DNA of 38,764 bases from contig NZ_NUGT01000081.1 of assembly GCF_002574545.1 (NCBI RefSeq), positions 1 to 38,764 of the forward strand, given 5' to 3'. Both the position numbers and the translations under genes were made by a program. The stretch's first letter is position 1, and each line of letters starts with the position of its first letter. Of this stretch, positions 1 through 6,718 are shown piece after piece. The notes beneath the pieces were generated by a model. The model was not told the origin of the DNA. It saw only the letters and a program-made list of their open reading frames with translations, and made no database searches. Source of the stretch: Bacillus sp. AFS055030 (lineage in GTDB: Bacteria > Bacillota > Bacilli > Bacillales > Bacillaceae_G).

Positions 1-75
1 CTAGTTTACTTCCTCATGAACCTGTCATGAGGAAGTACCTTTCTATTTTTTACTAGTTTACTTCCTCATGAACCT
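1..75. repeat. 52-nt hairpin repeat, left-edge copies
   Basis: Two tandem copies start at 1 and 53, giving an exact period of 52 nt. Each opens with TAGTTTACTTCCTCATGAAC. In the first copy the arms ACTTCCTCATGA (8-19) and TCATGAGGAAGT (25-36) form a perfect 12-bp stem with a 5-nt loop; in the second copy the right arm has decayed to ATTATGAGAAGAA. The same family with the same 52-nt spacing reappears at the right edge of the window (about 38675-38764). The array may continue to the left of the window. No protein or known element explains it. Confidence 0.85.
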
Positions 76-85
76 ATTATGAGAA

Positions 86-128
86 GAAGCTACATGATTG
101 AAATAAAATACTCATGTAGCTCCTTTTT
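86..128 (+). terminator. Rho-independent terminator (+ direction)
   Basis: The arms AGCTACATGA (88-97) and TCATGTAGCT (112-121) are a perfect 10-bp inverted repeat, followed by CC and five T on the + strand. It would end a + strand transcript coming from left of the window. It could also serve the patatin gene on the other strand, but there the U-run is poor. Confidence 0.6.
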
Positions 129-152
129 GTAGGCTTGTCTGTTTAAAATATA

Positions 153-216
153 TTATTTCACAGCTCATCGGGTCGACAAGGAGGCACACTCGACACGAGC
201 TAGCCTCATGACGCGT
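153..216. other. GC-richer segment with nested inverted repeats
   Basis: This stretch downstream of the patatin gene is visibly richer in G+C than its surroundings. It has nested inverted repeats: AGCTC (162-166) with GAGCT (197-201), and GTCGA (172-176) with TCGAC (190-194). It may be a weak terminator for the minus-strand patatin gene, but no T-run follows on that strand. The composition could also mark imported DNA. Confidence 0.35.
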
Positions 217-1188
217 TTAGCATAAGTTCCAATGTTTACGGATAAATCTGCTAACCTCCGATAAATTCGTATTGTTTGCGATAGTTCTGAGTACAGGGAT
301 TGCTTGAACATCATCAAGCTGAATGGGAATGGGAAGCTGTGGGTTGAGGCGGAAAAACCCTTTCCCGAGCAATTGAGAGCTCATCAATACATCAGCTTCT
401 TCCGTCCCTTCAACGGTGATCGTTAAAAGAGGAACTGCCGGTTCGTGCGGTTCTTGTAGATTCGGAGGAATAAATCCCCAGCTTGGTGCGGTACCAATAA
501 CTTGATTATTGCTACTGAAAAATCCCCATTCACTGGTGTCCTTTTGAATACTATATGGGAAGAATCCGGTGCCGATTGATAAAAGGGCAATTTTGCTGAG
601 TTCTTGTTTGCCTTTTTGTACGGCAAAGGAAATTCCTACAGTACTCGGATCATTGGCGACCACAGCTCCATCAATAAAATGTTTGAACGCAGGAAAATAA
701 GCTGGAAAAGCGCTGCTAGCCAACGCGACATCGATTACCTTATGCTCCAAATACGGAGATTCAGGAAAATTGTTAAAGAATACAGGGGTCCAATGCCCTA
801 ATTTACTGTTGGATAAAGCAAACGCTGGAACGACGACTCGTTTATGCAAATCTTTTAAACGGAGATTTTTGGGAAAGAAAGAACTTAATACTTTGATTAA
901 TCCTTCATTTTTATATTTTGTAGTGGTTAAAGGTCCACCAGGTTGTGGATTGCTAAAAATTTCCTCGACCGTATCTACATTGAATGCAGCATTAATTTCT
1001 TGCGGTGATTTTCCGCTTGCCAACCCTAGGGCAATAATTGATCCAACAGAGGTTCCGACAAGCAAATTTGTTTTTTTAATCAATTCGGGAAATTTTTTGT
1101 CACTGGTCAGTCTTGTTAGAAGTTGGCTGCTTAAAGCTCCTCGAACCCCACCACCATCAAAAGTTATCACACGATATTTTCTAGACAA
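217..1188 (-). CDS. Patatin-like phospholipase
   Basis: 323-residue serine lipid acyl hydrolase of the patatin family. The oxyanion-hole motif DGGGVRG is at residues 11-17, the nucleophile elbow GTSVG at 45-49 (Ser47), and the catalytic aspartate in DGA at 173-175, so the Ser-Asp dyad is complete. No signal peptide or membrane segment is seen, so it should act in the cytoplasm on membrane lipids. The start is TTG at 1188, set by GGTGGTG a few bases upstream; there is no better in-frame ATG. It stands alone on the minus strand, directly downstream of a tnsA remnant. Patatins of this size include CBASS effectors (CapV), but no cyclase or sensor gene lies nearby in the visible DNA, so a general phospholipase role is all that can be said. 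Confidence 0.85.
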   Translation of the reverse strand: MSRKYRVITFDGGGVRGALSSQLLTRLTSDKKFPELIKKTNLLVGTSVGSIIALGLASGKSPQEINAAFNVDTVEEIFSNPQPGGPLTTTKYKNEGLIKVLSSFFPKNLRLKDLHKRVVVPAFALSNSKLGHWTPVFFNNFPESPYLEHKVIDVALASSAFPAYFPAFKHFIDGAVVANDPSTVGISFAVQKGKQELSKIALLSIGTGFFPYSIQKDTSEWGFFSSNNQVIGTAPSWGFIPPNLQEPHEPAVPLLTITVEGTEEADVLMSSQLLGKGFFRLNPQLPIPIQLDDVQAIPVLRTIANNTNLSEVSRFIRKHWNLC

Positions 1189-1215
1189 TGAAACACCACC
1201 AATCTAATTAAATCA

Positions 1216-1359
1216 CTATACTTTATTCCCTCTAGTCCAATTTTGAAACTGCACTATACCTATATATTCACATATTTTACTATAATCTGAGCCCACCCCA
1301 GAACCACGACCTACTTTAATCCATTTATCAATTTTAGATGTTCTCGTTCTTTTTGACAT
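1216..1359 (-). pseudogene. TnsA-like N-terminal remnant (Tn7-type endonuclease)
   Basis: A 47-codon open frame starts at ATG 1359 and ends at TAG 1216. Its residues 9-26, KIDKWIKVGRGSGVGSDY, match the start of Tn7 TnsA, where the family pattern is I..xIKEGRGxGxGxDY; the very basic N-terminus also fits. After DY the similarity stops, and the frame ends about 20 residues later, so the nuclease domain (normally about 270 residues in total) is missing. An AAAGGGG stretch lies 11 nt before the ATG, inside the nrdJ terminator. I read it as the scar of a Tn7-like element, with low chance of producing a functional peptide. The match was made by memory of the family, not by a search. Confidence 0.65.
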
Positions 1360-1363
1360 AAAA

Positions 1364-1399
1364 AAAATACCCCTTTAGATCATCTCTAAAGAGGTATTT
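1364..1399 (-). terminator. Terminator of nrdJ
   Basis: On the minus strand, AAATACC/TCTTTAGA pairs with TCTAAAGGGGTATTT around a short loop, followed by a run of T (1361-1367). It sits 25 nt after the nrdJ stop codon. Confidence 0.85.
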
Positions 1400-1424
1400 C
1401 TTCACAGCTTTTTAATACTTACTT

Positions 1425-3956
1425 TTAGATTCCACACTTCAACTGAACTTGACAATTATCACATGTATTACAACCACCATGTTCAACTACAGTACCTGCA
1501 AGGCAAATTGGACAAGTGTCTCCGTTTTCTACACCTACGTTACCAGTTTTAACTTGTGCAGTTTCATCCGTTTCGTTTTTCGTTGTATCATTTATATTTT
1601 CAACTGTTTCTAATTCTACATCTGTAAAATCATTTTCTTCATTTGTTAGCGATAGTACTTGGGCATCACGAGAACCATCTACATAAACAGTCCCGCCCTT
1701 TGCTCCACCTTTGTGTAATCTTTCATACACTTTTGCTACTTGTTGAACAGAATAACCTTTAGGCGCATTAACAGTTTTACTAATTGAAGAATCGATCCAT
1801 CTTTGGATAATACATTGAACATCAGCATGTGCCTCTGGAGAAAGGTCCATTGTACCAACAAATTGTTCTGGTAGATGCTCAATCATCTCATAAACATTTT
1901 CTTCAGTTACTTCATATCCATTAGCTTCTAACCATTCAAGTGCGATATCAGCTACAACGGGAATAAATTTACCTAAACGTCCCGAACGGAAGTATACAAA
2001 GTTAAAATAAGGCTCAAGTCCGGTGCTAACATTCATCATTGTTCCAGTACTTCCCGTAGGAGCAATTGTTAATAAGTGCGAATTACGAATACCACTTTTT
2101 AAAACTGCTTCACGAATTTCTTCAGGCATTTTTTTCATGTATCCTGAGTTAATGAAACGTTCGCGTCCATCTTCAAAAGTCGCTAAGAATGGAAATTCTC
2201 CCTTTTCTTCCGCTAATTCAATAGAAGTTTTATAAGCAGTAGTTGCGATTACTTCAAAAATTTGATCAACTAATTTATTGCCAGCTTCTGATCCATAAAC
2301 TAGTCCACAACGGATTAGTAAATCATGTAATCCCATTACACCTAATCCGATACGGCGTTCACCTTTTGCTTGCTTCGTATTCTCTTCTAGGAAATATGGC
2401 GTTGCATCGATTACATTATCTTGCATTCTCGTTCCGATTTGAACGGTTCTCTTTAACTTTTCCCAGTTCACCTTACCGTTTTGAGTCATTTCGGCTAAGT
2501 TAACAGCTGCTAAATTACAAACAGAGAATGGAGCAAGTGGTTGCTCTCCACAAGGGTTAGTTGCAACTACTTTTTGTCCATAAGATACAGCGTTCGTCAT
2601 TTTGTTTGCATTATCTAAGAAGAAAATTCCTGGCTCAGCAGAATAAGTTGCACAAATATTGATTAAATCCCAAAGTTCTTTTGCTTTTATAGTGTGGTAC
2701 GTTCGTACACCATATCCACGTGCAGCCCATTCACGTACATCTCCACATTCCTGCCATTCTTGATCATAAATTAAACGCATTTCATCGTCATAGTTTTCTA
2801 AATCTGGGAATTGAAGCTTAAATTCCCCATCATTTTCAACTGCTTCCATAAAATCATCAGTTAAACAAACAGATATATTTGCACCTGTTAAAAACTCGGG
2901 GTTGTGAACTGAATACTTGCCACCGTCTTTAAGCAGTTCTTTTGCCTGTTCAATTTCAGGTGTATTTAAATTTCCTTCTTTTGTTGCAATATGAATCAAT
3001 GCTTCATAAGCTGCTTTTTCTGTTGTACTAATAGGTTCAAACTTTAATTTACGCTCTACTTCTTCACGAATTAATTTCGATTTTGTCGTTTGCGCAATAT
3101 AGCGTAAAACTTTTGGATTTTGGTTCTTTGATACGATAAACTCGACTATATCAGGGTGATTAACGTTCATCATAATCATTTGCGCTCCACGTCTTGAACC
3201 GCCTTGAATAACTAAATTCGTTAATTCAGATAAATCATGTAACCAAGATACCGACCCACTTGAGCGTCCATTCACACTATAGACAATTGCATCGCGAGGA
3301 CGCAAGGTTGATCCGTTTGTCCCAACGCCACCACCACGTGACATAATTTCCATTACCTTTTTACGATGTTCACCAATTCCATCACGAGAATCGTGAATAT
3401 GAGGCATCACATAACAGTTAAAGAATGTCGTTGAAGCACCTGTACCGGCACCAGCCAAAACACGTCCCGCTGGTACAAAAGTTTTGTTTGCTAAAATTTC
3501 ATAAAACATATCTTTTACTTCGGAGAATTTTTCAGGAGTTTCTGCAGATGCAAGCCCACGTGCTACACGGTCTGCAATTTGTTCGTAGAAGATTTCAAGT
3601 GGTTTGTCTACTTTATTAAATGCAACTGTAATGATCGCTCCGTCTTCAAACTGAGAATCTAATTGAACAGTTACTTCTTCATGACGATCATCAATAGCAA
3701 TTACTTCACCATAACCACGACGAGGAAACTTTGGATCGTCCTTATATGTTAGTACAACTAGGTCACCTACACCTAATGTAATTAGTTTAATATCTTTAAA
3801 TGCGTATCGATCTAACATAACCGTTCTAGATACACCCTTAAATGTTGTTTTATGCATCTCTGGATTAATAGGTGTAATCATTGGAAAATGCATTATGTCT
3901 TGATTTAATTTCTGTATATTAGCAGGTAATTTTGCATCAATTATTGTATTTATCAT
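1425..3956 (-). CDS. nrdJ: Adenosylcobalamin-dependent ribonucleotide reductase (class II)
   Basis: Reduces ribonucleotides to deoxyribonucleotides with a coenzyme-B12 radical, independent of oxygen; cytoplasmic. About 843 residues, close to the usual length of the long NrdJ form. Visible hallmarks: the redox cysteine in FFNCYVM (about residue 181), the active-site block NPCGEQPL (Cys and Glu, about 467-474), APTGSTGT further on, and a C-terminal cysteine cluster (CPIC, CNTCDNC, CGI) that resembles the zinc-binding and thiol-exchange tail. AGGAGG lies 8 nt before ATG 3956 and 5 nt before GTG 3959; I prefer the ATG. It is monocistronic with its own terminator. No cobalamin riboswitch is visible upstream, only an AT-rich palindrome that may be a regulator site. 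The enzyme needs imported or made B12, none of whose genes are here. Confidence 0.95.
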   Translation of the reverse strand: MINTIIDAKLPANIQKLNQDIMHFPMITPINPEMHKTTFKGVSRTVMLDRYAFKDIKLITLGVGDLVVLTYKDDPKFPRRGYGEVIAIDDRHEEVTVQLDSQFEDGAIITVAFNKVDKPLEIFYEQIADRVARGLASAETPEKFSEVKDMFYEILANKTFVPAGRVLAGAGTGASTTFFNCYVMPHIHDSRDGIGEHRKKVMEIMSRGGGVGTNGSTLRPRDAIVYSVNGRSSGSVSWLHDLSELTNLVIQGGSRRGAQMIMMNVNHPDIVEFIVSKNQNPKVLRYIAQTTKSKLIREEVERKLKFEPISTTEKAAYEALIHIATKEGNLNTPEIEQAKELLKDGGKYSVHNPEFLTGANISVCLTDDFMEAVENDGEFKLQFPDLENYDDEMRLIYDQEWQECGDVREWAARGYGVRTYHTIKAKELWDLINICATYSAEPGIFFLDNANKMTNAVSYGQKVVATNPCGEQPLAPFSVCNLAAVNLAEMTQNGKVNWEKLKRTVQIGTRMQDNVIDATPYFLEENTKQAKGERRIGLGVMGLHDLLIRCGLVYGSEAGNKLVDQIFEVIATTAYKTSIELAEEKGEFPFLATFEDGRERFINSGYMKKMPEEIREAVLKSGIRNSHLLTIAPTGSTGTMMNVSTGLEPYFNFVYFRSGRLGKFIPVVADIALEWLEANGYEVTEENVYEMIEHLPEQFVGTMDLSPEAHADVQCIIQRWIDSSISKTVNAPKGYSVQQVAKVYERLHKGGAKGGTVYVDGSRDAQVLSLTNEENDFTDVELETVENINDTTKNETDETAQVKTGNVGVENGDTCPICLAGTVVEHGGCNTCDNCQVQLKCGI

Positions 3957-3991
3957 CACCTGTTCCTCCTCGCATAGATTATATCGATTTT

Positions 3992-4012
3992 ACCATATAT
4001 CGATATATAGGT
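3992..4012. promoter_or_regulatory. AT-rich palindrome upstream of nrdJ
   Basis: ATATATCGATATAT is a perfect 14-bp palindrome, flanked by ACC on one side and GGT on the other (one extra A). It lies about 36 nt before the nrdJ start. Ribonucleotide reductase genes are commonly controlled by NrdR through ACAC-ATATAT-GTGT boxes. This site has a similar AT core and a GTGT at 4011-4014, but the spacing does not fit the NrdR consensus exactly, so the regulator is not assigned. Confidence 0.35.
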
Positions 4013-4236
4013 GTTCTCTTTCTTTACAACACCCATATGTAGTATTTATCCCGTCTCAACAAGATATAAATATACCGACTTAAGAAGTAAAAGTCAATGT
4101 AAACGACTGAAATAAACATATTTAAATTTGCACTTTTCCCTACAAATTTCATTGACAAATAAAAAATATACAAGCATTGCTTATTCATCCTTCCAATAGA
4201 AAGTTTGTTCATATTATTTTTTGAAAAAGTACTAAA

Positions 4237-4274
4237 TTTACTATTAAAAAGTGTTACAATTTAAAAATAGTAAA
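4237..4274. repeat. Inverted repeat in thioesterase leader
   Basis: TTTACTATT (4237-4245) is repeated in inverse as AATAGTAAA (4266-4274), just ahead of the ribosome binding site of the thioesterase gene. It may be an operator or an mRNA hairpin; nothing in the sequence identifies the regulator. Confidence 0.4.
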
Positions 4275-4289
4275 GAATGGAGAAATCAT

Positions 4290-4784
4290 ATGGTAACTTG
4301 TAATGAAACTAGAGTCATTAGAACAAATTTAGTACTGCCCAATGATGTAAATAGTCATAACACTTTGTTTGGTGGAAAATTAATGAATGACTTAGACATA
4401 ATCGGAAGTATATCAGCAATGAAATTCTGCCGATCTTCAATTGTAACTGCTTCAACCGATTCAGTTGACTTTCTACATCCAATCACGATGAAAGATGCAG
4501 TAATATTTGAAAGTTATGTAACTTGGACTGGCACTTCATCATTTGAAGTTTTCGTAAAAGTAACTGCAGAAAACTTAAAAACTGGAGAACAGAAAATCGC
4601 TGCAACCGCATTTTTAACTTTTGTTGCATTAGATCAGGAAGGTAACTTAATTAAAGTTCCACAAATTGTTCCCGAAACAGAGGAAGAAAAATTCCTATAC
4701 CAAGGCGGAGAAGAACGCGCTAAAATCCGTAAAAATAGAAGAATCAAAAGTAAGGAATTAGCAGACTTTTTTTACAAAAAATAA
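4290..4784 (+). CDS. Acyl-CoA thioesterase (hotdog fold, YkhA-like)
   Basis: 164-residue single hotdog-domain thioesterase that hydrolyses acyl-CoA to free acid and CoA in the cytoplasm. The family signature is clear: NDVNSHNTLFGGKLMNDLD near residues 18-36 (Asn/His and Gly-Gly of the HNT..GG.LM..D motif) followed by TASTDSVDFLHPI. Length is typical of YkhA/YciA-type enzymes. An in-frame GTG at 4251 would add 13 residues, but ATG 4290 has GGAG seven nt upstream and starts right at the conserved region, so it is preferred. It is convergent with the metallopeptidase gene, and both share a terminator. Physiological substrate is not visible. Confidence 0.88.
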   Translation: MVTCNETRVIRTNLVLPNDVNSHNTLFGGKLMNDLDIIGSISAMKFCRSSIVTASTDSVDFLHPITMKDAVIFESYVTWTGTSSFEVFVKVTAENLKTGEQKIAATAFLTFVALDQEGNLIKVPQIVPETEEEKFLYQGGEERAKIRKNRRIKSKELADFFYKK

Positions 4785-4785
4785 A

Positions 4786-4815
4786 AAATGGGACGACAAA
4801 TGTCGCTCCATTTTT
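4786..4815. terminator. Bidirectional terminator
   Basis: AAAAATGG..CGACA pairs with TGTCG..CCATTTTT around a three-base loop, with A- and T-runs on either side. It lies between two convergent genes (thioesterase and metallopeptidase) and can serve both. Confidence 0.8.
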
Positions 4816-4821
4816 AGTTTG

Positions 4822-5529
4822 TTATACAGTCATTTTCCAATTAGAAAACGCTAACCAATCTTCTCTTTCTTTATATTCTGGAATAATTTTACCGACAAGT
4901 CTCCAAAAGGACCTGTCGTGATTCATATGAACCATATGACACATTTCATGGACGACTACATAGTCAATCACATTTTGAGGAGCCATTGCTAGCTTCCAAT
5001 TAAATGTTAGTTGCCTTTTTGAATTACATGTCCCCCAGTTTGTTTTACTATCAGTTATCTTAATTGATGATGGCTTCACTTTAAAGTTGCTTTGATACTT
5101 CTGAATACTCTTTTCAACTAATGCTTTAATTTGTTGGTAATAAAACCTTTTAAGTGCTTGTTTAATCCGCTCATCCTCTAGTTGTTTGACAATAATATTT
5201 AGTCGATTTCCTTCAAAAATTACTTGATCTTGCCCAATACTTTCATCGTGTGAAATTTGTATAGGATATGATTTTCCTAAATAAAGAAATGTCTCACCAA
5301 ATTCATAAGTCCGTTCTTTTGGCCCACGAAGTCGCTCTTTCATTTCATTTGATTTTTGAATAATCAACTCCCAGTTCGCTTCTAAAACTTCAATGACACT
5401 TTCTTCAGGTGTGTCTTTAGGAGCTCGAACTTCAACATTCCCATAAGCGTCTATATAAATACCGATTGATTTTTGCTTTTTATATTTTATATGAAAACTA
5501 ATTGTTTCGTTTAAATATGTATGTATCAT
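4822..5529 (-). CDS. YgjP-like zinc metallopeptidase (DUF45, M48-type)
   Basis: 235 residues, the normal size of the YgjP/DUF45 group. The zinc motif HEMCH (HExxH) lies near residue 193 in VVHEMCHMVHMNHDRSFW, with a further His as likely ligand, and the conserved stretch SxxxNWGTCNSKRQLTFNW precedes it; this arrangement defines the family. No signal peptide or membrane helix is present, so it is cytoplasmic. The biological substrate of this family is largely unknown. ATG 5529 is preceded by AGGTGA at a good distance. It ends at a shared terminator and appears to be transcribed alone. Confidence 0.85.
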   Translation of the reverse strand: MIHTYLNETISFHIKYKKQKSIGIYIDAYGNVEVRAPKDTPEESVIEVLEANWELIIQKSNEMKERLRGPKERTYEFGETFLYLGKSYPIQISHDESIGQDQVIFEGNRLNIIVKQLEDERIKQALKRFYYQQIKALVEKSIQKYQSNFKVKPSSIKITDSKTNWGTCNSKRQLTFNWKLAMAPQNVIDYVVVHEMCHMVHMNHDRSFWRLVGKIIPEYKEREDWLAFSNWKMTV

Positions 5530-5661
5530 TTATATTCACCTATAATTTTATCCTCTTGATTACTAAGAAATTAGCTACTTTATATAATATACAGTTTTTA
5601 TTAAATGAAGTGGAGATTTTTAAAAGAATAATTCAAAGTAAGTCAATCACGAAAGATTCCC

Positions 5662-6477
5662 CTACATTTGAATACCACCAGTTGAATTTGTTTCAAAGCG
5701 ACTATGATTTAATAGATGTAAGTTTCTTTCAATATTCTTGGATTCTCGAAAACGAATTGCCCATAAACCAACCTTTAGCATCCAACTACTTGGGCGTGCG
5801 ACCATATTTCCAATCGCTGCAACTTCATTATCCTGTACTTTAATCAGCCTTTCCCACTCACTTTCATTCGCTGCAGCCAGCGTTTTCGCAAAATCCCATG
5901 CGTAATTTCGAGACTTCTCTAGACTAAAGTTTATGATGGCCTTGGATGCTTTTGGATCAACATGATCTAAAAAACCAATCCAAGGTGAAATTCGATCCAT
6001 GTCATCCCTTACCTCATCTACTAATGATGCTAAAACACTATTTATTTTCATAAAGTCATTGTAAAGAGCTAAAATATTAGCGTCTTTGCATACCATTGCA
6101 GCCGCTACCCCTAAATCCAAATTAATATGAGCATTAATGCCAAGCAACAAATGCTGTAGTAAAATAGATTGACGGTTTTCTGCAAGACGAAAAGCCAATT
6201 GCCAACTAAGACTTAAAGGTTCTCCATTTAAATAGTTTTTAAGTGCATTTAAATAGAAATTGGCAAAATTCACATCCAGACTTTCCATTCTTGCTCCATC
6301 TTCAAACTGATTAGTTAAAATTCCATCTTTCACTTTAATCGTTACCAACCGATATAAAGAAGCAAAATAGCCTAGTTTGCTTTTGGTATTATTACTCATC
6401 GAAATAATCTGATCTAACTGTTCAATTACATCATCGATTGTACTTGCGTTTCCTATTTGCTTTGAAAGACTATTCAT
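5662..6477 (-). CDS. DUF5995 family protein, function unknown
   Basis: 271-residue soluble protein, mostly predicted helical. The segment LLGINAHINLDLGVAAA (about residues 129-145) is the hallmark I associate with DUF5995, where conserved His and Asp suggest a metal-dependent or hydrolase-like site; a second His/Asp pair in WIGFLDHVDPKAS (about 169-181) also fits. The activity is unknown. ATG 6477 follows AGGAGCGTGAGGA. It stands between the metallopeptidase and the FtsH-type gene on the same strand, but a terminator upstream separates it from the latter. Confidence 0.7.
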   Translation of the reverse strand: MNSLSKQIGNASTIDDVIEQLDQIISMSNNTKSKLGYFASLYRLVTIKVKDGILTNQFEDGARMESLDVNFANFYLNALKNYLNGEPLSLSWQLAFRLAENRQSILLQHLLLGINAHINLDLGVAAAMVCKDANILALYNDFMKINSVLASLVDEVRDDMDRISPWIGFLDHVDPKASKAIINFSLEKSRNYAWDFAKTLAAANESEWERLIKVQDNEVAAIGNMVARPSSWMLKVGLWAIRFRESKNIERNLHLLNHSRFETNSTGGIQM

Positions 6478-6643
6478 TCCTCACGCTCCTAACTTTCGTG
6501 AAAATATGTTGTATTTAAATTTGTTAACCAAAATGCTTTTTGTGTTGAAATGATACTGATAGTTGGGGATATCTTTTCATATTCAGTGCGTCTTTTGAAA
6601 ATTCCTTCGTTATCGAGAACACTTTATGAATTTTGCTTTCATA

Positions 6644-6680
6644 AAAAAATAAAGAGCAACTCATCATGAGCTACTCTTTT
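6644..6680 (-). terminator. Terminator of the FtsH-like gene
   Basis: On the minus strand AAAGAGTAGCTCAT pairs with GAGTTGCTCTTT, followed by TATTTTTTT. It begins about 40 nt past the stop codon of the FtsH-like gene. Confidence 0.85.
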
Positions 6681-6718
6681 GATTAAAGTTTGCAACTAAA
6701 TATCAATTAATAGATTTT

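Noticed and set aside
1-128. CRISPR array at the left edge (52-nt tandem units)
   Set aside because: The units are identical through most of their length with no unique spacers, and no cas genes are seen; it is an ordinary tandem hairpin repeat.
3992-4042. Pair of NrdR boxes before nrdJ
   Set aside because: Two ACAC/GTGT-like strings flank AT-rich cores, but neither fits the 16-bp consensus without insertions; kept only as a palindrome of unknown use.
4024-4212. 62-codon minus-strand frame upstream of nrdJ
   Set aside because: No ribosome binding site, low-complexity AT-driven composition, overlaps the likely nrdJ promoter region.
3960-4236. Cobalamin riboswitch before nrdJ
   Set aside because: The conserved B12-box pattern is absent and the space holds only AT-rich sequence.
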